DNA of 64,000 bases from Phorcus lineatus (lineage: Eukaryota > Mollusca > Gastropoda > Trochida > Trochidae): contig OV121087.1 of the NCBI GenBank assembly GCA_921293015.1, positions 8,444,501 through 8,508,500 on the forward strand, written 5' to 3'. Below, piece by piece: positions 37,917 through 50,488 of the stretch. Each line of letters begins with the position of its first letter. Positions within the stretch are counted from its first letter, which is position 1. The translations under genes and the position numbers were made by a program. The notes below the pieces were generated by a model. It worked only from the letters and a program-made list of their open reading frames with translations, did not search any database and was not told the origin of the DNA.

Positions 37917-38987
37917 TCACTTGTGTGTTTCTTCTGAGATCACTGCCAGAAGTATATAATTATGTTTTTGCATTTTAAGAGAAACAGGATATTCAGATGA
38001 ACCCAATTGAGACTTGAGACAGTTATCGAATATCTGCATTGCTTCAACTCGTTTTGAAGCAACGTAAGAAACATACAGAATATTCCCAGACAAACACAAA
38101 GAAAAAGGATTTCGTGTAACCTTCTTTAGACATGACCTTGTAGTACCATTAGTGTACACTGTATGCACTACAATTAAGTTTTCATTGTTAGTATGTTTCC
38201 TATCAAGGACAAACATTGTGCTGTCTGGAAATTTACGAATAGCAATGTGCCTATAGTTATGTTCCACATCAAATATTGTATGAGTCTTGTTAGAGGGAAG
38301 ATAAGAACACAAAACTTGTCCCTTCACCTCTGACCAGCACATCAAATTCCAATGAAGAGATAAATCTATAATCCGTTTTTTATGACTTGATACATACCAT
38401 GCATTGTCACTTTTACCAGTTAACTTAGATACAAAACGTATTCGATTAAGAACTTTATAATAGAGATTTTCTCCTAAAATTATCAAGCCAGTTATCAAAC
38501 TTTTTTTCAGAAATACTTTTGAGTCTTTTTGATTCATAGTTTGTGCGTGTACATGTCTAACACTCGACCAGAATAGGGTCCTTGTCTCCTCATCGTACAC
38601 GATAGAGTTAACACTGCCGGATATCTTTATCCCCGTTTTCATGGTTTGGTTTGATGTTAATGAGCCTCTCAAGACGTCTCGGTTTGTTGGTCCATAGTGA
38701 GACACCATAAGCAATGGTAAGTTGTTTTCAGTCCCTGTTTCAGATTTGGACTTGCTCTTCTTCATTGTCCTCAGACGTTCAAGAACGGATTTAATCGCAG
38801 CATAATTGTACAGTTCTTCTGAAACAACACCTACATAGTCACATCCTGATGGTTCAGTGCATCCAACTTCACATTTGATGATAGCTCCATGAATTCTAAG
38901 ATACACAGGATCTGTAAGCGTCTCATAGATTTCTCCAGAAAATGAAGTTCCAAAGAGAAACATTAAGTAACACCAATAAGCCGTCAT
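37917..38987 (-). CDS. Secreted YWTD-like beta-propeller protein (D2 copy)
   Basis: A 356-residue intronless ORF. Residues 1-18 are a hydrophobic signal peptide ending FSG. A short N-terminal region with C39, C43 and C49 (KCEVGCTEPSGC) and a basic KKSKSKS stretch (76-82) precedes six blade-like repeats from about 90 to 323. The clearest are IVYDEETRTLFWSS (129-142) and IIDLSLHWNLMCWSE (206-220), which fit the 'hydrophobic-D-x-LYW-T/S' pattern of LDL-receptor class B (YWTD) propellers. C217/C227 and C286/C298/C323 may form disulfides closing the ring. N-glycosylation sequons are at N113, N233 and N280. There is no membrane segment, EGF or LDL-A module, so I infer a secreted single propeller. 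Ligand and role are unknown. It is about 70% identical by eye to the D3 copy. A TATA-like box lies at 39111-39116. The YWTD assignment is by eye and moderate. Confidence 0.82.
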   Translation of the reverse strand: MTAYWCYLMFLFGTSFSGEIYETLTDPVYLRIHGAIIKCEVGCTEPSGCDYVGVVSEELYNYAAIKSVLERLRTMKKSKSKSETGTENNLPLLMVSHYGPTNRDVLRGSLTSNQTMKTGIKISGSVNSIVYDEETRTLFWSSVRHVHAQTMNQKDSKVFLKKSLITGLIILGENLYYKVLNRIRFVSKLTGKSDNAWYVSSHKKRIIDLSLHWNLMCWSEVKGQVLCSYLPSNKTHTIFDVEHNYRHIAIRKFPDSTMFVLDRKHTNNENLIVVHTVYTNGTTRSCLKKVTRNPFSLCLSGNILYVSYVASKRVEAMQIFDNCLKSQLGSSEYPVSLKMQKHNYILLAVISEETHK

Positions 38988-39110
38988 GCTGAATGTGTAT
39001 CCTTGTATTACCTTCCCATTTAATTTTTGGAAAATGAACTTGTAGAAAACTGAAAACGTCCTATCACTGTTCTTACTTGCTGATTATGAAAATCCATATA
39101 CAAAGACACC

Positions 39111-39116
39111 TTTATA
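39111..39116 (-). promoter_or_regulatory. TATA-like box of the D2 propeller gene
   Basis: TATAAA on the minus strand, about 125 bases before the ATG at 38987. The aligned position in D3 does not keep this hexamer, so the two genes may start transcription differently. Confidence 0.4.
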
Positions 39117-40109
39117 TGTCATTATTATCCAAGACCATTTAGCATCATTATTTATTAATACCATTAATTTTTTAATGTTTGACGTTGATATTTTAATGTA
39201 AAATCAATACAAAAAGACATTTTCGACATATTTCCGGGATGGTAAAAAGGTTAAGGATCTAGCCTTAAAGACTCTTTGTATCAAACACGAAAATTATCTA
39301 TCGTTTCCGTAAAATTGATTCAGTAGTAATTATATATTTTATTTACGATTTGAAGACAAAGCAACATGTTTGTACAGCAGGGCAAAAGACTCGACATTGT
39401 TCTATCAATCGAGTGTTCTATGTTTAAATACAAAACCTTTCTGTTGTCTCGTAACATTATGCATATGGTATTTGTAATGAGATTTTTGCATGAATGAATG
39501 AAAAGAATTTAATTTTACTTAATAAATTTTAGTCGACTATTGTTTATGAAACCAGTTTACTTTTAAAGCATTTGTTTATCATACACCACAGTTCATCCGA
39601 TTAATAATGATCAATTTTATCTAATATCCAGGTACATTATGCACATTCAATGTGTTATTTAACAGATTTATTTATCACTTGGCCATTCCTCTCCTCATTC
39701 AAATTGATTTATGTGTTATAGGAAAATACACTGTAGCTCAAAATTATTCATTCTGAAATCTTATTTAGGCCAGTGACAAGCCAACGTGGAATCTCCTGGG
39801 CAATATATATCTCGGTGCAAGGTATATTTTCTTTTATCAAAAAATCAATGCATCATTAGTTATACTTGACAATAGAAATTTCGATTTACAATCCACAGTT
39901 GAAAGGACATAGAGAGAAACTCACCCTCGCGTTTTATGATATCACATATATCACTCCAAATATCCGTGGCTTGCAAAGGATATTCTATCAACGAGTTTTG
40001 ATTTGATTTTGTATTTGATTGCAGAAGACACGAGGGTGATATTTTATTTATCATTCGAAGTCAATGGTCAATGCATTTCAATGAAAAATGAGGAAACATC
40101 ACTGAGAAC

Positions 40110-41240
40110 TGCGCTACAATTACACTTAGTCTGTTTATGACGTCTTAGCGTTTAGATGTCATTATTTGATAATGTTAAACAATTAGCCGAGCAACCTGTC
40201 CACATCGATTCAGATATATCCTCTCGGCAAGGTAGTGCCAAAGTGGTTTTAAACAAACACTCGCCAATCACTTTGATATCATCACATTAATTTGAACATC
40301 AAAGGCAAACGTTACATAATCATGCAATTGTTTAAAGGTAATTGATAATTATAGCACTCATTAAAAAAGAAACAAAAGTGATGACTTAAAAATATGACCT
40401 CACAGGAGAGCCACTCGAATAATTTTTGTCCAATGAATAAATTCCCAAGCCAAAATGTACGTTTCTGATGCAAACTATGATATGTAAATGAGCTGTTTAT
40501 CAATATGGACACGGAAAATGTTACGTTAATGTCATGTCATTAGTAATAATAGTGAAATAAAAACTATTATTATATGATGATTTATAAGTTTACATTATTT
40601 TAAATATGTTAACAGTTATACATTGATTAGTCTTACGATTTCATCCATGGCTTCTGTAGCAGTTACACAGTTGCAGATTTAATTTGTAACACACTGATGA
40701 CTAACATAAGTTATAACATGTTACTAAATATGTTATACATATAGATAGCTTTTGTCATTTTCAACTGTGAAAGGGTAAAATAAAGTATGTTTATTTGATA
40801 TCTTCAAAAGGCCTAGTTGGGAAAAAACTAGTAGTTTCAACATCTGTAGGAATACATTTATTGCACTAGTAATTAGAAAATAAATGTCAAAAAGCATTTT
40901 ATCAACATTTCTTTGAGTACTGAAACATGCAGACTACAATCCCAAATATTATTAAATTACAAAACCACCAGGATGCTATTACGCAGCTTATTTGCATGAT
41001 AGATAAATATAGAAAGGTATCTTATTAAAATGAAGAACTTGGACACACACATCAACGTATTGAATTAATACAAAGAAGGATAATGTAATAGTTCACAGGT
41101 ATTGATATATATAACGCAAGAATACGAACAAAGGCAGGACAAAGAAAGAAATCAATTATATTCATCCCCATTATAGCATATATGTACACCTATGAAATAA
41201 CCTGAGATTCAAATTAATACCTGTATATAAACAAGTTTCG
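40110..41240. other. No gene seen
   Basis: AT-rich DNA between blocks D2 and A4. The minus frame at 40312-40512 has no recognisable product. Confidence 0.5.
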
Positions 41241-44200
41241 ATGTCTAATTCTAAATGTCTTATAAAGCAGTGACTTAATGTTTTTTTCTTCTGTTTTTCC
41301 ATCTATCATGTCAAATCCCCATACACTTATCTAGCACACATTGTCTGACTGTCAAATGTGTTACATTACACAAACACTATGTAACATTAACATACTTATT
41401 ATTAGTGTTTTAGATATTATAAATGTACAACATTCCTTATTCAGTTCTGGCGCTGTCAAAGGCAGATAAGGATTTGTAGACAGACATCTAATTAGCATTA
41501 AATGTAACGCCAGCCTCTTTATGATTTTCCTATGAGATTACCGTAGTGATGGAATGTGTAGACAAAATATAAGTTGAATATTTAGATCCAATGACTTAAA
41601 AAGATAAAAAAAATGATTGCATGATGTGAAACTGAACCGTTGTGAATACGAACACCCATTTAACCTTCATTCACATTAAATCCTTTTGAAAACAACTCTT
41701 CTCAAGTTGCGAAAGGTATTATATCATCTGTATAAAATGGTGTTATCGATAATAACAAAAAATGTTGAGAAACTATGAAAATAATCTATTTACGTGTGAT
41801 TTAATTGATACTTCCGATGGTAAAATGTTAAATCGTAATTACATGAAGCAAGTGTTATGTTTATTATAAATTTGTGAGAGTAAATAGATAAAATGGTATG
41901 AAGATTTGATGTTGACCAAGTTCCTTCAATGGAAGTGTAGCATTCATTTTACATGGTTTACATGTTTTATCATAAATGTTCTTTCTTGGTTTTGGTTTTT
42001 GCATGCTTTATGTTTTAGTGATCGTAAATAATGAGAAATAGGTTACTGTTGTTGAAAGAGATTTATCATTTTCAGTGAGTGAGCTATCATACTACTTGAC
42101 AGATGACTCTTATATGAGTCGTTAGTAAACAATAGGATTTCAAATAAAAATTTAAAAAAACTTTATTAACCCTTGAGCAATTGTTCTCATAGTATGTTTG
42201 CATGATATCATTAAAATTTATTACTTTTTGATTTATACAATTTATTTATTAACCCCATCAATGACTAAACAACAGACACTCGAAGTCTAGCTATATCACG
42301 GTGGTTCAATAACGTTTGTAAATTATCAATGTTTAATGAAAGCCTGAATGATTCAAATGCAGGCTTTATGAAGGATGGATTTTGAATCGATTGACAAACC
42401 ATTGTGATGCCATTATTTGAATGTGAAGAAAGGAAATAAATGCCATAGTATTGTCAAATGAAACGAATATCGCTCTTAAATATTTGAAGATTAAACGTCC
42501 AAAATCTCAATGGAACCCAACAAAATCAAGATTTCCAAAACACCATTTCATGTGATATATAAATTCTTGGAACCAATGAGATAATGTTTCTTTGGAAACA
42601 AAGATTCAGATATGATATGATTGTATCTGCGTTTGGCGTTTCAAGTAAATACTTTATCTTAGTCTTGAGAATGAATGGGAATACTGGAAATCCATTTTGT
42701 GCATCAAAACCTCTGTCTTTGAAATTATGAACTGTGGCAACAGAGATCATATTATTTAGAAATAACACAAAATTTTATCGAGAAAAACGTGTTGTGCTAC
42801 TTGGATTTTAAACACATTACATTTTTGAGGTTCAAAGCAATGTTCAAAAGAATTGAGTATTCATAAACTGAAAGTTAAATTTTTTAATCCTTTTCCTGAA
42901 CAATTTCCTGAAGAAAGAAAACAATTATATTCCAACTTAAGTACATGACTGCATTTTGCTACTAACCATGATGTGGAGTAACCATCCTTGCGTCCTTATT
43001 ACCTAGAAATGCTGCATTCCTTTATAAATACGGCTTACATAAACATTATTTCATCATTAGAACAAACCTTTACCAAACGATTAGGTGGCTATTTGCCTTT
43101 GATTTATCAACTCACATAGTGTTTTAAGCAAATCACTCCTGTTCCATTAACTGTGCTTTGAAATAAGTGTTAAATGCGTTAAATACATTTTCATTCATAG
43201 ACTGAGTTCTGAAAGGATTTCAACAAAATGCAATTCTTAGAACTGAAATGATTTAAAGATGTTCAAGTTGAAATGACTGCAGGAAATTTCTCTTGATATA
43301 TGTTACCCTCTTCTATTATCAGGTTTAGTAATAATTGTTGTTAGTCCCTGAAGAATATCATTTTTGGTTTTTACTAAATAACACTGCATACAAGCTGGAA
43401 CCTCCATGGTTCTTATCATTGAACTTGATTGAAAAGACACAATACAGAAGACTAAAACGACAAACTTATACAGACGAAATTGTAATGAAAGACCATATAA
43501 TTATTTTCTTGAAAAGTGATGTACATCAAAGTCGAATACGAAGGCATCAAAACACAAAGAAAAAATGTGTGCAATTTGGACAAAGTCACATTTCTCTTGG
43601 TATTGTGAAAACAAATTGTGGAAAATATACCATCAGAGTTAACCAAGTAAAACAGTATTACTAGTACTACTCATTTCTGCTTGCACCCAAATAGCCTCCA
43701 AAATCATTTTGCATTGAAATTTGCTATGTTATGCAAGTTCTAATTTCCTCAGGCTTTCTCGACACGATTTTCTACCAATCTGCCAACCGATGTGGTCCAA
43801 GACATCCTCAATGGGGTTATACATCAGGGGACATTTTTAAGGCCAGGATATCTATGTCAAATCATTAATATTCTTCTCAGCATTTTCCTCCATGAAGAGT
43901 GGCCAAGTGATATGCTCCTTATTTTATCTGTTTGAACATATTCAGTGATACTCGTGTGTTTTTCCAATCCAAATAGCAAGAAATAAAACATGGTCATCAA
44001 TTGTTTCAATATTGGTCTAACGACTGAGAATCTATAGACTACAATTGCCCACACTTGGCCCATCAGTTTGAAAGTGTTGGCAAAAACTCGGCGCAATGTT
44101 TGTTGCATTGTACTTGACAGCCCTTACCATAACAAGTTGTGAGCAAACAACAAAACAATAAAGTCAAATACACTATTCTCATCAAGTATGTTTTTTTTGG

Positions 44201-44960
44201 ACGACGACGCAAATAGTTTTCTCTTGAATTGCAAGACCTATTTTCATCAATAGCTTTCTCCCTGCATTACTTGTAGTTTGCCATTTGGAAAGAAAGAAAT
44301 ACGTGTAAATACTTAAATAAACTCTCCCAGATTCACACCATAAAACGTTCTAACATTTTATTTAGATAGTTTCGATATATCTTATTGGCAGATAAATCGA
44401 ATAAATTTTCCCACAACTATGAGACTGTGGGCATATTGATTATCAAACGTGAACAATGAGACTGCATTTGCCACTATGATATTCAAAAGCATTTCAACTC
44501 TTCCTACAAGTTTTAGAATTTCCATCAACAGATTTTATACAGATTAAATTCTGTTCCAAGAGTAATATTGCATGAGTATAAATTAAATGACTATTTTTTA
44601 CCTCTATGTTTGATCATAGGGGTGTTTGTAGCATGATGAAAACCATTATAGGAGGCAATGTTATGATATACATTCTCCTATGACGTTTTTATTTTGTATT
44701 TTACTCCTACCTACAAAACACCCTTCACTGTTACAGGTGATAATGTCTGATTTGGCCACAGAACTTTTAGAAATTTATGTGATATTTTAAACTTGTGTAT
44801 ATTTTAAATTCACTATTAATCAACTAATTGCATCATTATGTACAAGTGCAAATTTGGGACAGGCAATTTAGGATTAGTTAATGAATCCAATTATGTACTG
44901 TAGCACTCAGGAAAACAGTTGTAACCTCACATTCACAGAAACTGCTATATCATCCACTTC
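41240..44960. repeat. Segmental duplication block A, copy 4
   Basis: It aligns with A3 (12980-13900 and 15570-16640) and, for 42340-42780, with A2 at 8840-9170. An extra 0.7 kb at about 43570-44290 relative to A3 contains the transposase ghost. The frames at 42526-42768 and 43335-43664 are not conserved in the other copies. Confidence 0.68.
43720..43940 (-). pseudogene. Ghost of a Tc1/mariner transposase C-terminus
   Basis: On the minus strand, a broken reading retains EENAEKNIND, then a WP followed by NPIEDVLDHIG and QIGRKSC. This is the familiar WP-x-x-SPD-x-NPIE-x-xWD-x-x-G-R-x-I segment around the third catalytic Glu of Tc1-type transposases. Several stops and frame changes interrupt it, and the first two catalytic Asp residues were not found. 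It lies in a segment absent from block A3, which supports a separate insertion. Confidence 0.55.
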
Positions 44961-44964
44961 GACA

Positions 44965-47570
44965 AGATGGATGCTACTTGTCTTACTAGTGCTCAAAGAG
45001 TTTTACCTCTATATGCCAGAATCCCGCCAGGGGCTCGGCAACTTTGTCTGCAGTAGAGAACAGTTCTACACGCAGTCAGGTTTGGGTGCAATGCTGCACT
45101 GAGTTTCAGCGCAGTACCACCCATGGTTCGCTAGTTCCAGCCGATGCTTGCAGGTTTCACCGCAATGCATAGCCACAATTGTGTTGCGGGCTTTCTCCCT
45201 GCAATAATACTAGCAGCCGCGATATAAGTGAAATAATCTTGAAAGCGGCATTAAACCCCAACTCAACTCTATATGCCAATTTCATTCAAAACCAACCCAG
45301 ATGAAATTTATTTATGAAATTTTCCTCTTTTCCGGAACTAAACCGAAATGTGTGTATGTATTAGACATGTTCGATGATCAGGATGACAGGAAGTTCGAGA
45401 TGAGAATTTTTTACACTCCTCATGAAATAAGATTTCATTTGCTAAAAATTAGTATTGCTAATCAAAGCATCCATAACATAGGACGAGACATATATTGAAG
45501 ATATCAGGGTATTGTAGAAGTTCATGGACACAAACACACCGAAGAAACAGAATGGTGTATTTCAGTATTGTTTGCTGTTTCAATCTTGTTTAGTTATAGA
45601 CTGTATCATTCAGTTAGATGTATCAGTTTTTAGATTAGTAAATGGATGTTTAGATGAATCTTTCAGATCGTTTCAAATCCTAACATGAATTAATTTTAAA
45701 TGTTTAAGGTCATTACGTATAATATACACATTGTGCATCGTTATTTATTAAGCAGCCTGGAAGATAAACAAGCTCTGTCAAATAGATAAACGATATTATA
45801 CAATATAATACGTTTATACCCTGGACAATACTCTGTTTGAGGATCATTTAAGGGTATTAGCTTGAGTGGCACTGAGAGAAGTATTTACCACGTTACTGCC
45901 ACAAGTAAACGTAATGATAGAGGATACTTAATGATCTTCCATTTAAAACTATTTTTATTTAACGAGTTAATGATACAGTATAAACGAACCAAAGCGAGTT
46001 TAATACCAAATCATTAACGAGGAAATTGAAGGAAGTTTATTATTCTGTTTATTACTTAACCTTACTTCTATCTTACACGGGCGAGTAATGATTGTTTGTA
46101 TCATCTACATAAATGATTGTGATAAAGATGAATACGATAATAGGAAAAAATAAAAAGTCCCTTACATTTTTATTTACGCCTCGAGAAGAAGGATATTTTT
46201 GCATATGACCTCACTTCTGAAAGTTTAGTTTGTGCAGAGCTGACATGACAAAGGACAGTTTATTCGGTCCTTTACTTTAATTACTTCAAATTTCTACATT
46301 TAATTACAAGATCAATTGACTAAATTTTATTATCGTACGTTGAATGTACCTTGTACAATTACGTTTAAATTCATGTGGTACTCCCCTTTCCATCTACATA
46401 TGTGTTACCCAAAATAAATATATTTTCATGTTTTGTCTTTTACTTAATTGAAGCAGTCCATTGCCAGTACATACATCATTATTTGAGATGTTGTACAATA
46501 ATAAACGATTGACGAAAATAGACAAAGGCAGTTAGTTTTATTCATTGTACAAATGTAAATTCGTACATAGGTACACTCATCTTCTTTTCTACAGAATTTT
46601 TTCACTATGTACTAAAGATCTAATTACAATTCACGGGGTCAAACGATAAACTGATATGTGTATTTGGTCACTAATTGACTTGGTAGACATTCTTGCTATG
46701 TATATTTACTCTAATGGACGGTATAGAGAGATTGTTATCTTTGAAGGGTATCTATTATTTATAAAAAAAACGCTATGAAAAAAACCCTAATTGATTGATA
46801 TTGTTTCTGTACTTTTTGTTAACATTTGAATTCATTTCAAGTACGATGTTTAATTATTAATGAAATGTAAATCTGTAGTGAGGATAAAAAAGCGATGTTT
46901 CTATAAATCTGATCATCAGCCATTGTTCTTATTCCAAAAGGTCATGTTATACTTCAGCCACTGTCCACACAAGAGTAATTTTCCAGTCAATTTAGCCATG
47001 TGTACCACGAAGTCTTTGTTGACTTGGTAGGGAAATGGATTCTCTTAGGTAAACCGATCACTGCACGTGAACTGCTTCATTTGGTGTCTTCTAATTGGAA
47101 AAATTTAGTTTCGTTTGTCACTTTATTTATCTAAAGACCCTTAAAAGTAACCCAACAATGACATTCTTAATATCAAATTTTCCTGAGAAATCATAACTCA
47201 AAGATGTATATATATAGTGCCAAAACATCTTTGGTCAAAGATTTATCAAATTTTAAAATACTATCTAGTTGTTTCTGAAATCTCTCTTACATTACATTCG
47301 GAGGTTATAGCATGGTACTTGGTCAAGGAACAACACGATCCATCAAAGAAGTTGACATTATTTTGCAATGAAAACGCTGTAGTACTGTATGTCTTCAGGT
47401 TAGGCCTGCTGTCCAGAAATGTTTTAAATGGGCTCCCAGTTACACTCAGAAAATGTTAATGAAATCTGACTTCCTCTCAGCAGGAAGTAGGTCGGGGTAA
47501 AAATGTTTGAATTTACACTTCATTAACTGGTACATCATTAAAGACTATTCCAAGTGTATCTGTGTAAGAG
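44965..47570. repeat. Segmental duplication block B, copy 3
   Basis: It aligns with B1 (18280-20970) and B2. Anchors include GATG-TC-GATGA(C/T)C..GA(C/T)GACAGGAA at about 45375 and 31040, and AATTCACGGGGTCAAAC at 46630 and 31995. The SINE at 45019-45266 is an insertion. The frames at 45301-45498 and 47217-47459 are not open in the paralogous copies as far as I can see. Confidence 0.73.
45019..45266 (+). mobile_element. SINE, longest copy, with 12-bp target duplication
   Basis: A 248-bp body between perfect direct repeats CTCTATATGCCA (45007-45018 and 45267-45278). The paralogous sites in B1 (about 18315, CTCTATATACCA) and B2 hold a single unfilled copy. The 5' part starts GAATCCCGCCAGGGGCTCGG. 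The body shares CACCCATGGTTCGCTAGTTC and the tail GAAAGCGGCATTAAACCCCA with the copy at 19.5 kb. GGTTCGCTAGTTC loosely resembles a pol III B box, but a tRNA origin is not proven. It encodes no protein. Confidence 0.85.
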
Positions 47571-48590
47571 TTCTTTATTAATGCTTATCAAAACTGATTA
47601 AATCAAGATAAGCCGCAATTCCAAACACAAAGTTCGAAAGGGTTAATTGGTTTCACCATTAAAAGTGTTTTATTCTATCATGAAGATAAATGAGAGAAAG
47701 TACCAATTATGCTGACTGATACTTGTATCAGATATCGTCAAGATTATTTTATAAATCTTATATTTGTATTCAATGTCCTAAAGTGAAATATTACGCAATA
47801 TTATAAAAAATGTATGATGTCACAATGAACCTGTGTCGTTTCGGTACTGTGAAGAGTTCATATTACAGAGTTTAGTTTGGGAATATATGACATTATTTAG
47901 ATGGGAGAGATGTGACTTTGGTAATGAAACATGTTCTTTTTATCTATATCCCCTCTTTCAAAAGCCAAAACTAAATGAAGGACTTTTAATATAAGAAGTA
48001 ACAGTCTCAATAAAAACATAGTGCATCGTAGGAAAATCCATTGGCATTCGATTTGAGGACGTAAAACCGAATAGACACATTTTATTTTAGCATGGATATG
48101 TTTAGTGTACAAAGAAAGGTTATCATTTCTTACATTTTTAATTCGATGACACTTTCATAATGACGAAACGAAACTTAGATTACTGCACTTCTAAATGTCT
48201 GTCTATGCGCGGAGCTTCGTTCTTTCATTTGCACCAGGTAAATTTACAATATATCATGTGTTTTTTTCTGTAAATGTTATTTGGTAAAACTTATAAAATT
48301 TTTCTTGAATTGTATGAACTATTCACGTTTTTGTAAATTTGCCTTTTCAATTGTCATTTTCTATTGTTAAATACATACCTCATGGAAATGAAAAACGTTC
48401 TGTATTCTTTTGAGGTTTATCACTCTTAATGAGACACAGGCCTTGTATTTCTTCTTGCAGAATTCTCGTTCTCAAATTATTGTAAAATCAACATAACAAA
48501 AATCAACATATTTTGAAGGGTTTTTTAATTGTGTTTTGTGTGTGTTTTTTTTCTTGGTTCCCAAGGGTTACATAGAATAGAAAAAAGTAT
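47570..48590. other. No gene seen
   Basis: AT-rich DNA after block B3. The minus frame at 47897-48112 has no recognisable product. Confidence 0.5.
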
Positions 48591-49160
48591 GTCGTACATG
48601 AGCATGAGAATATTAATAGCAATAAGTCATTTAAAAAATATATTGGGATTAGTGATTTCCATTTGTTGTTAAATACAATCATTTCATTGTTTCTTTTAGA
48701 AACGAATCTTTCGACAAAATGGATTTCCTGTAGAATTGTTTTGTAGTTGCTCAGTTTTGGAATTGTATTTTTAACATTGCATGAATTGAGGTATATTTTG
48801 GCAGAAAGAAATATTTTGAAATTATTAATTTTAAGTGTGAATACTTATTAATCTAAATTTCAAGTTCATTCCAAAATGTTCTGGTTACAGTACAATCCTA
48901 GTATACATGTCAGACACTCTCAGGGCACCCTTACAAAAAGAATAAATCGTTGTCAACAAGATGCATATTTTTTGGTAAATAAAACTCTTTGCAAATATCT
49001 ATATTGAAAATCAAGGAGTTTTACATCTTTTTCTGTCTGTATGAATTAAAATGTTTTCAAAGTCCAACTCACAATCTTTATATATCATTTCCAATTTATT
49101 ATAAATATCAAGTTTCACATTTTCAAAAATCAACATATTACGAAGTTGTTATATACCTGT
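48590..49160 (-). pseudogene. Decayed LINE ORF2 C-terminal region
   Basis: Read on the minus strand across several frames, this retains the C-terminal pattern of L1-like mollusc LINE proteins: IHTDRKRCKT (about 49040), a segment ending ...DCTVTRTFWNELE (about 48890, the usual 'x-H-x-F-x-C-x-x-x-x-x-FWN-x-LE' tail), KYTSIHAMLKIQF (about 48785), and a final FNNKWKSLIPIYFLND (about 48640). Stops and frameshifts break it throughout, and no reverse transcriptase domain remains. It occupies the position where a third C block would be expected. Confidence 0.5.
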
Positions 49161-50049
49161 GATCTTACAGATCGTTGTCACAAAACATTATAGGAATACA
49201 AAATAAGTTTAGACTGCATATTAGTTAGAAATGAATGAATTTGCCTGGATAAGCCAACGACAAAACAATGCCAAATGGTATTCATACTGGGTAAATCTAT
49301 AAAAACACTTCATGAACAAGGTAATGCTTCCCAGGTTAATCACAAGCTTAAGGCAAATAAAGACCACACTCCTCACCAACATCAAAGTTTTCAAGAGCAT
49401 CTTAAGCTGTATACAGTTATAGAATCCCCTGCGATAATCAATTGAAACACCAAGTGTAATGCCGATAAACAGAGCACTCAAAAACCAGTTCGTCATTTAC
49501 CGTATATTGGAATATGTCTTGATATGTTTTGTAGAATCCAAATTGATATTGTGCTTAACATTTTAGAATTTAGAAAACACTGATTGGTTGACATACCATC
49601 CCTAGCTGGGTTTCGTGTAAATTTTGTCATATTCAATTTCTATTTGCCATCAAACATATCACGTTTGTTTTGCTTGCTTTATTTTTAGAGGTTCGTTCTT
49701 AAAAAGTATAACGATTCCAATAAGATAAAATGTCAAGCTGTGTTATATAGCATGTATTTTCTTTCATATACGACTTTACTTTGAACCGTCATAAATTATG
49801 TAGTTGAAGTAACATATCTTTTTCAATGGTGTCATTTCATAGTGAAGTACTCACTGTCAAACAATTATCCATTTAATGCTTAAACTTCATAATCAAGGTT
49901 AAAGTAAGATTTATAATGAAAAACCTTATAAAAGGAGGTTCGGATTCATATCAAAGGCAGACAGAACGACAGTTTGGGTTGATAATAGCGAAAATGTTAC
50001 ATACCTAGTTTACCAGTAAATGACATATGCGTGTTCGGTTTAATAAGAG

Positions 50050-50050
<1 letters not shown>
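49160..50050. other. No supportable gene
   Basis: AT-rich DNA. The minus frame at 49221-49496 (91 codons) begins with a signal-peptide-like stretch (MTNWFLSALFIGITLGVS) and then continues as hydrophobic, low-complexity sequence. I do not recognise it and see no homologue in the window, so I do not call it a gene. Confidence 0.4.

Positions 50051-50051
<1 letters not shown>

Positions 50052-50131
<80 letters not shown>
50052..50131. repeat. (AT)40 microsatellite
   Basis: Forty uninterrupted AT dinucleotides. The tyrosine/isoleucine reading frame through it is an artefact. Confidence 0.98.
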
Positions 50132-50135
<4 letters not shown>

Positions 50136-50488
50136 ATGCTTATCATCATTAAATTAAAACGATTTAATGTCATTTATTTTGGTTTGTGGAGTGCCTCTTC
50201 AAGTCCATCTTGGTGACTGGGACCCAGCTAAGGTTTTATTGGTTTGGCCATGTTACGAATAACTGTTGATAAAGTACTGATAAGCCGTCTTCCAGATATT
50301 TAGCACAAGCTTAAGGATGTCGCCAACCAAAAGAGAGATCAGCAACGGGAAGGAGAGAGTTTGGCGGAGAGAAATCTAAACTATGGGGAGGCAACAGAAG
50401 TTTACAAAACTCAAGCTTCAAGTGACAATAAATAAATAGCAATTGCTTTGCGTCAATCTGATTGGCTGAACACGGTAATAGAAGTTCA

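Larger units (their letters stand above)
36620..40110. repeat. Segmental duplication block D, copy 2
   Basis: It pairs with D3 across the gene, its 5' flank (39000-39420 with 60530-60950; 39770-40060 with 61555-61660) and its 3' flank (36950-37130 with 59130-59290). The main length difference is the 42-bp repeat expansion at 37216-37887. The minus frame at 36496-36759 has no recognisable product. Confidence 0.8.

Noticed and set aside
37255-37959. 234-codon plus-strand frame with 14-residue CRTCTDTNTL repeats
   Set aside because: It is an inherent product of a 42-bp unit without stops; minus-strand frames are open too, and D1 and D3 have a single unit with no such frame. Kept as a repeat, with the coding possibility noted in the findings.
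49221-49496. 91-codon minus frame with a signal-peptide-like start
   Set aside because: Hydrophobic low-complexity AT-rich translation with no homologue or gene context; not enough to call a gene.
50031-50216. 61-codon frame rich in Tyr-Ile
   Set aside because: It is a translation of the (AT)40 microsatellite.
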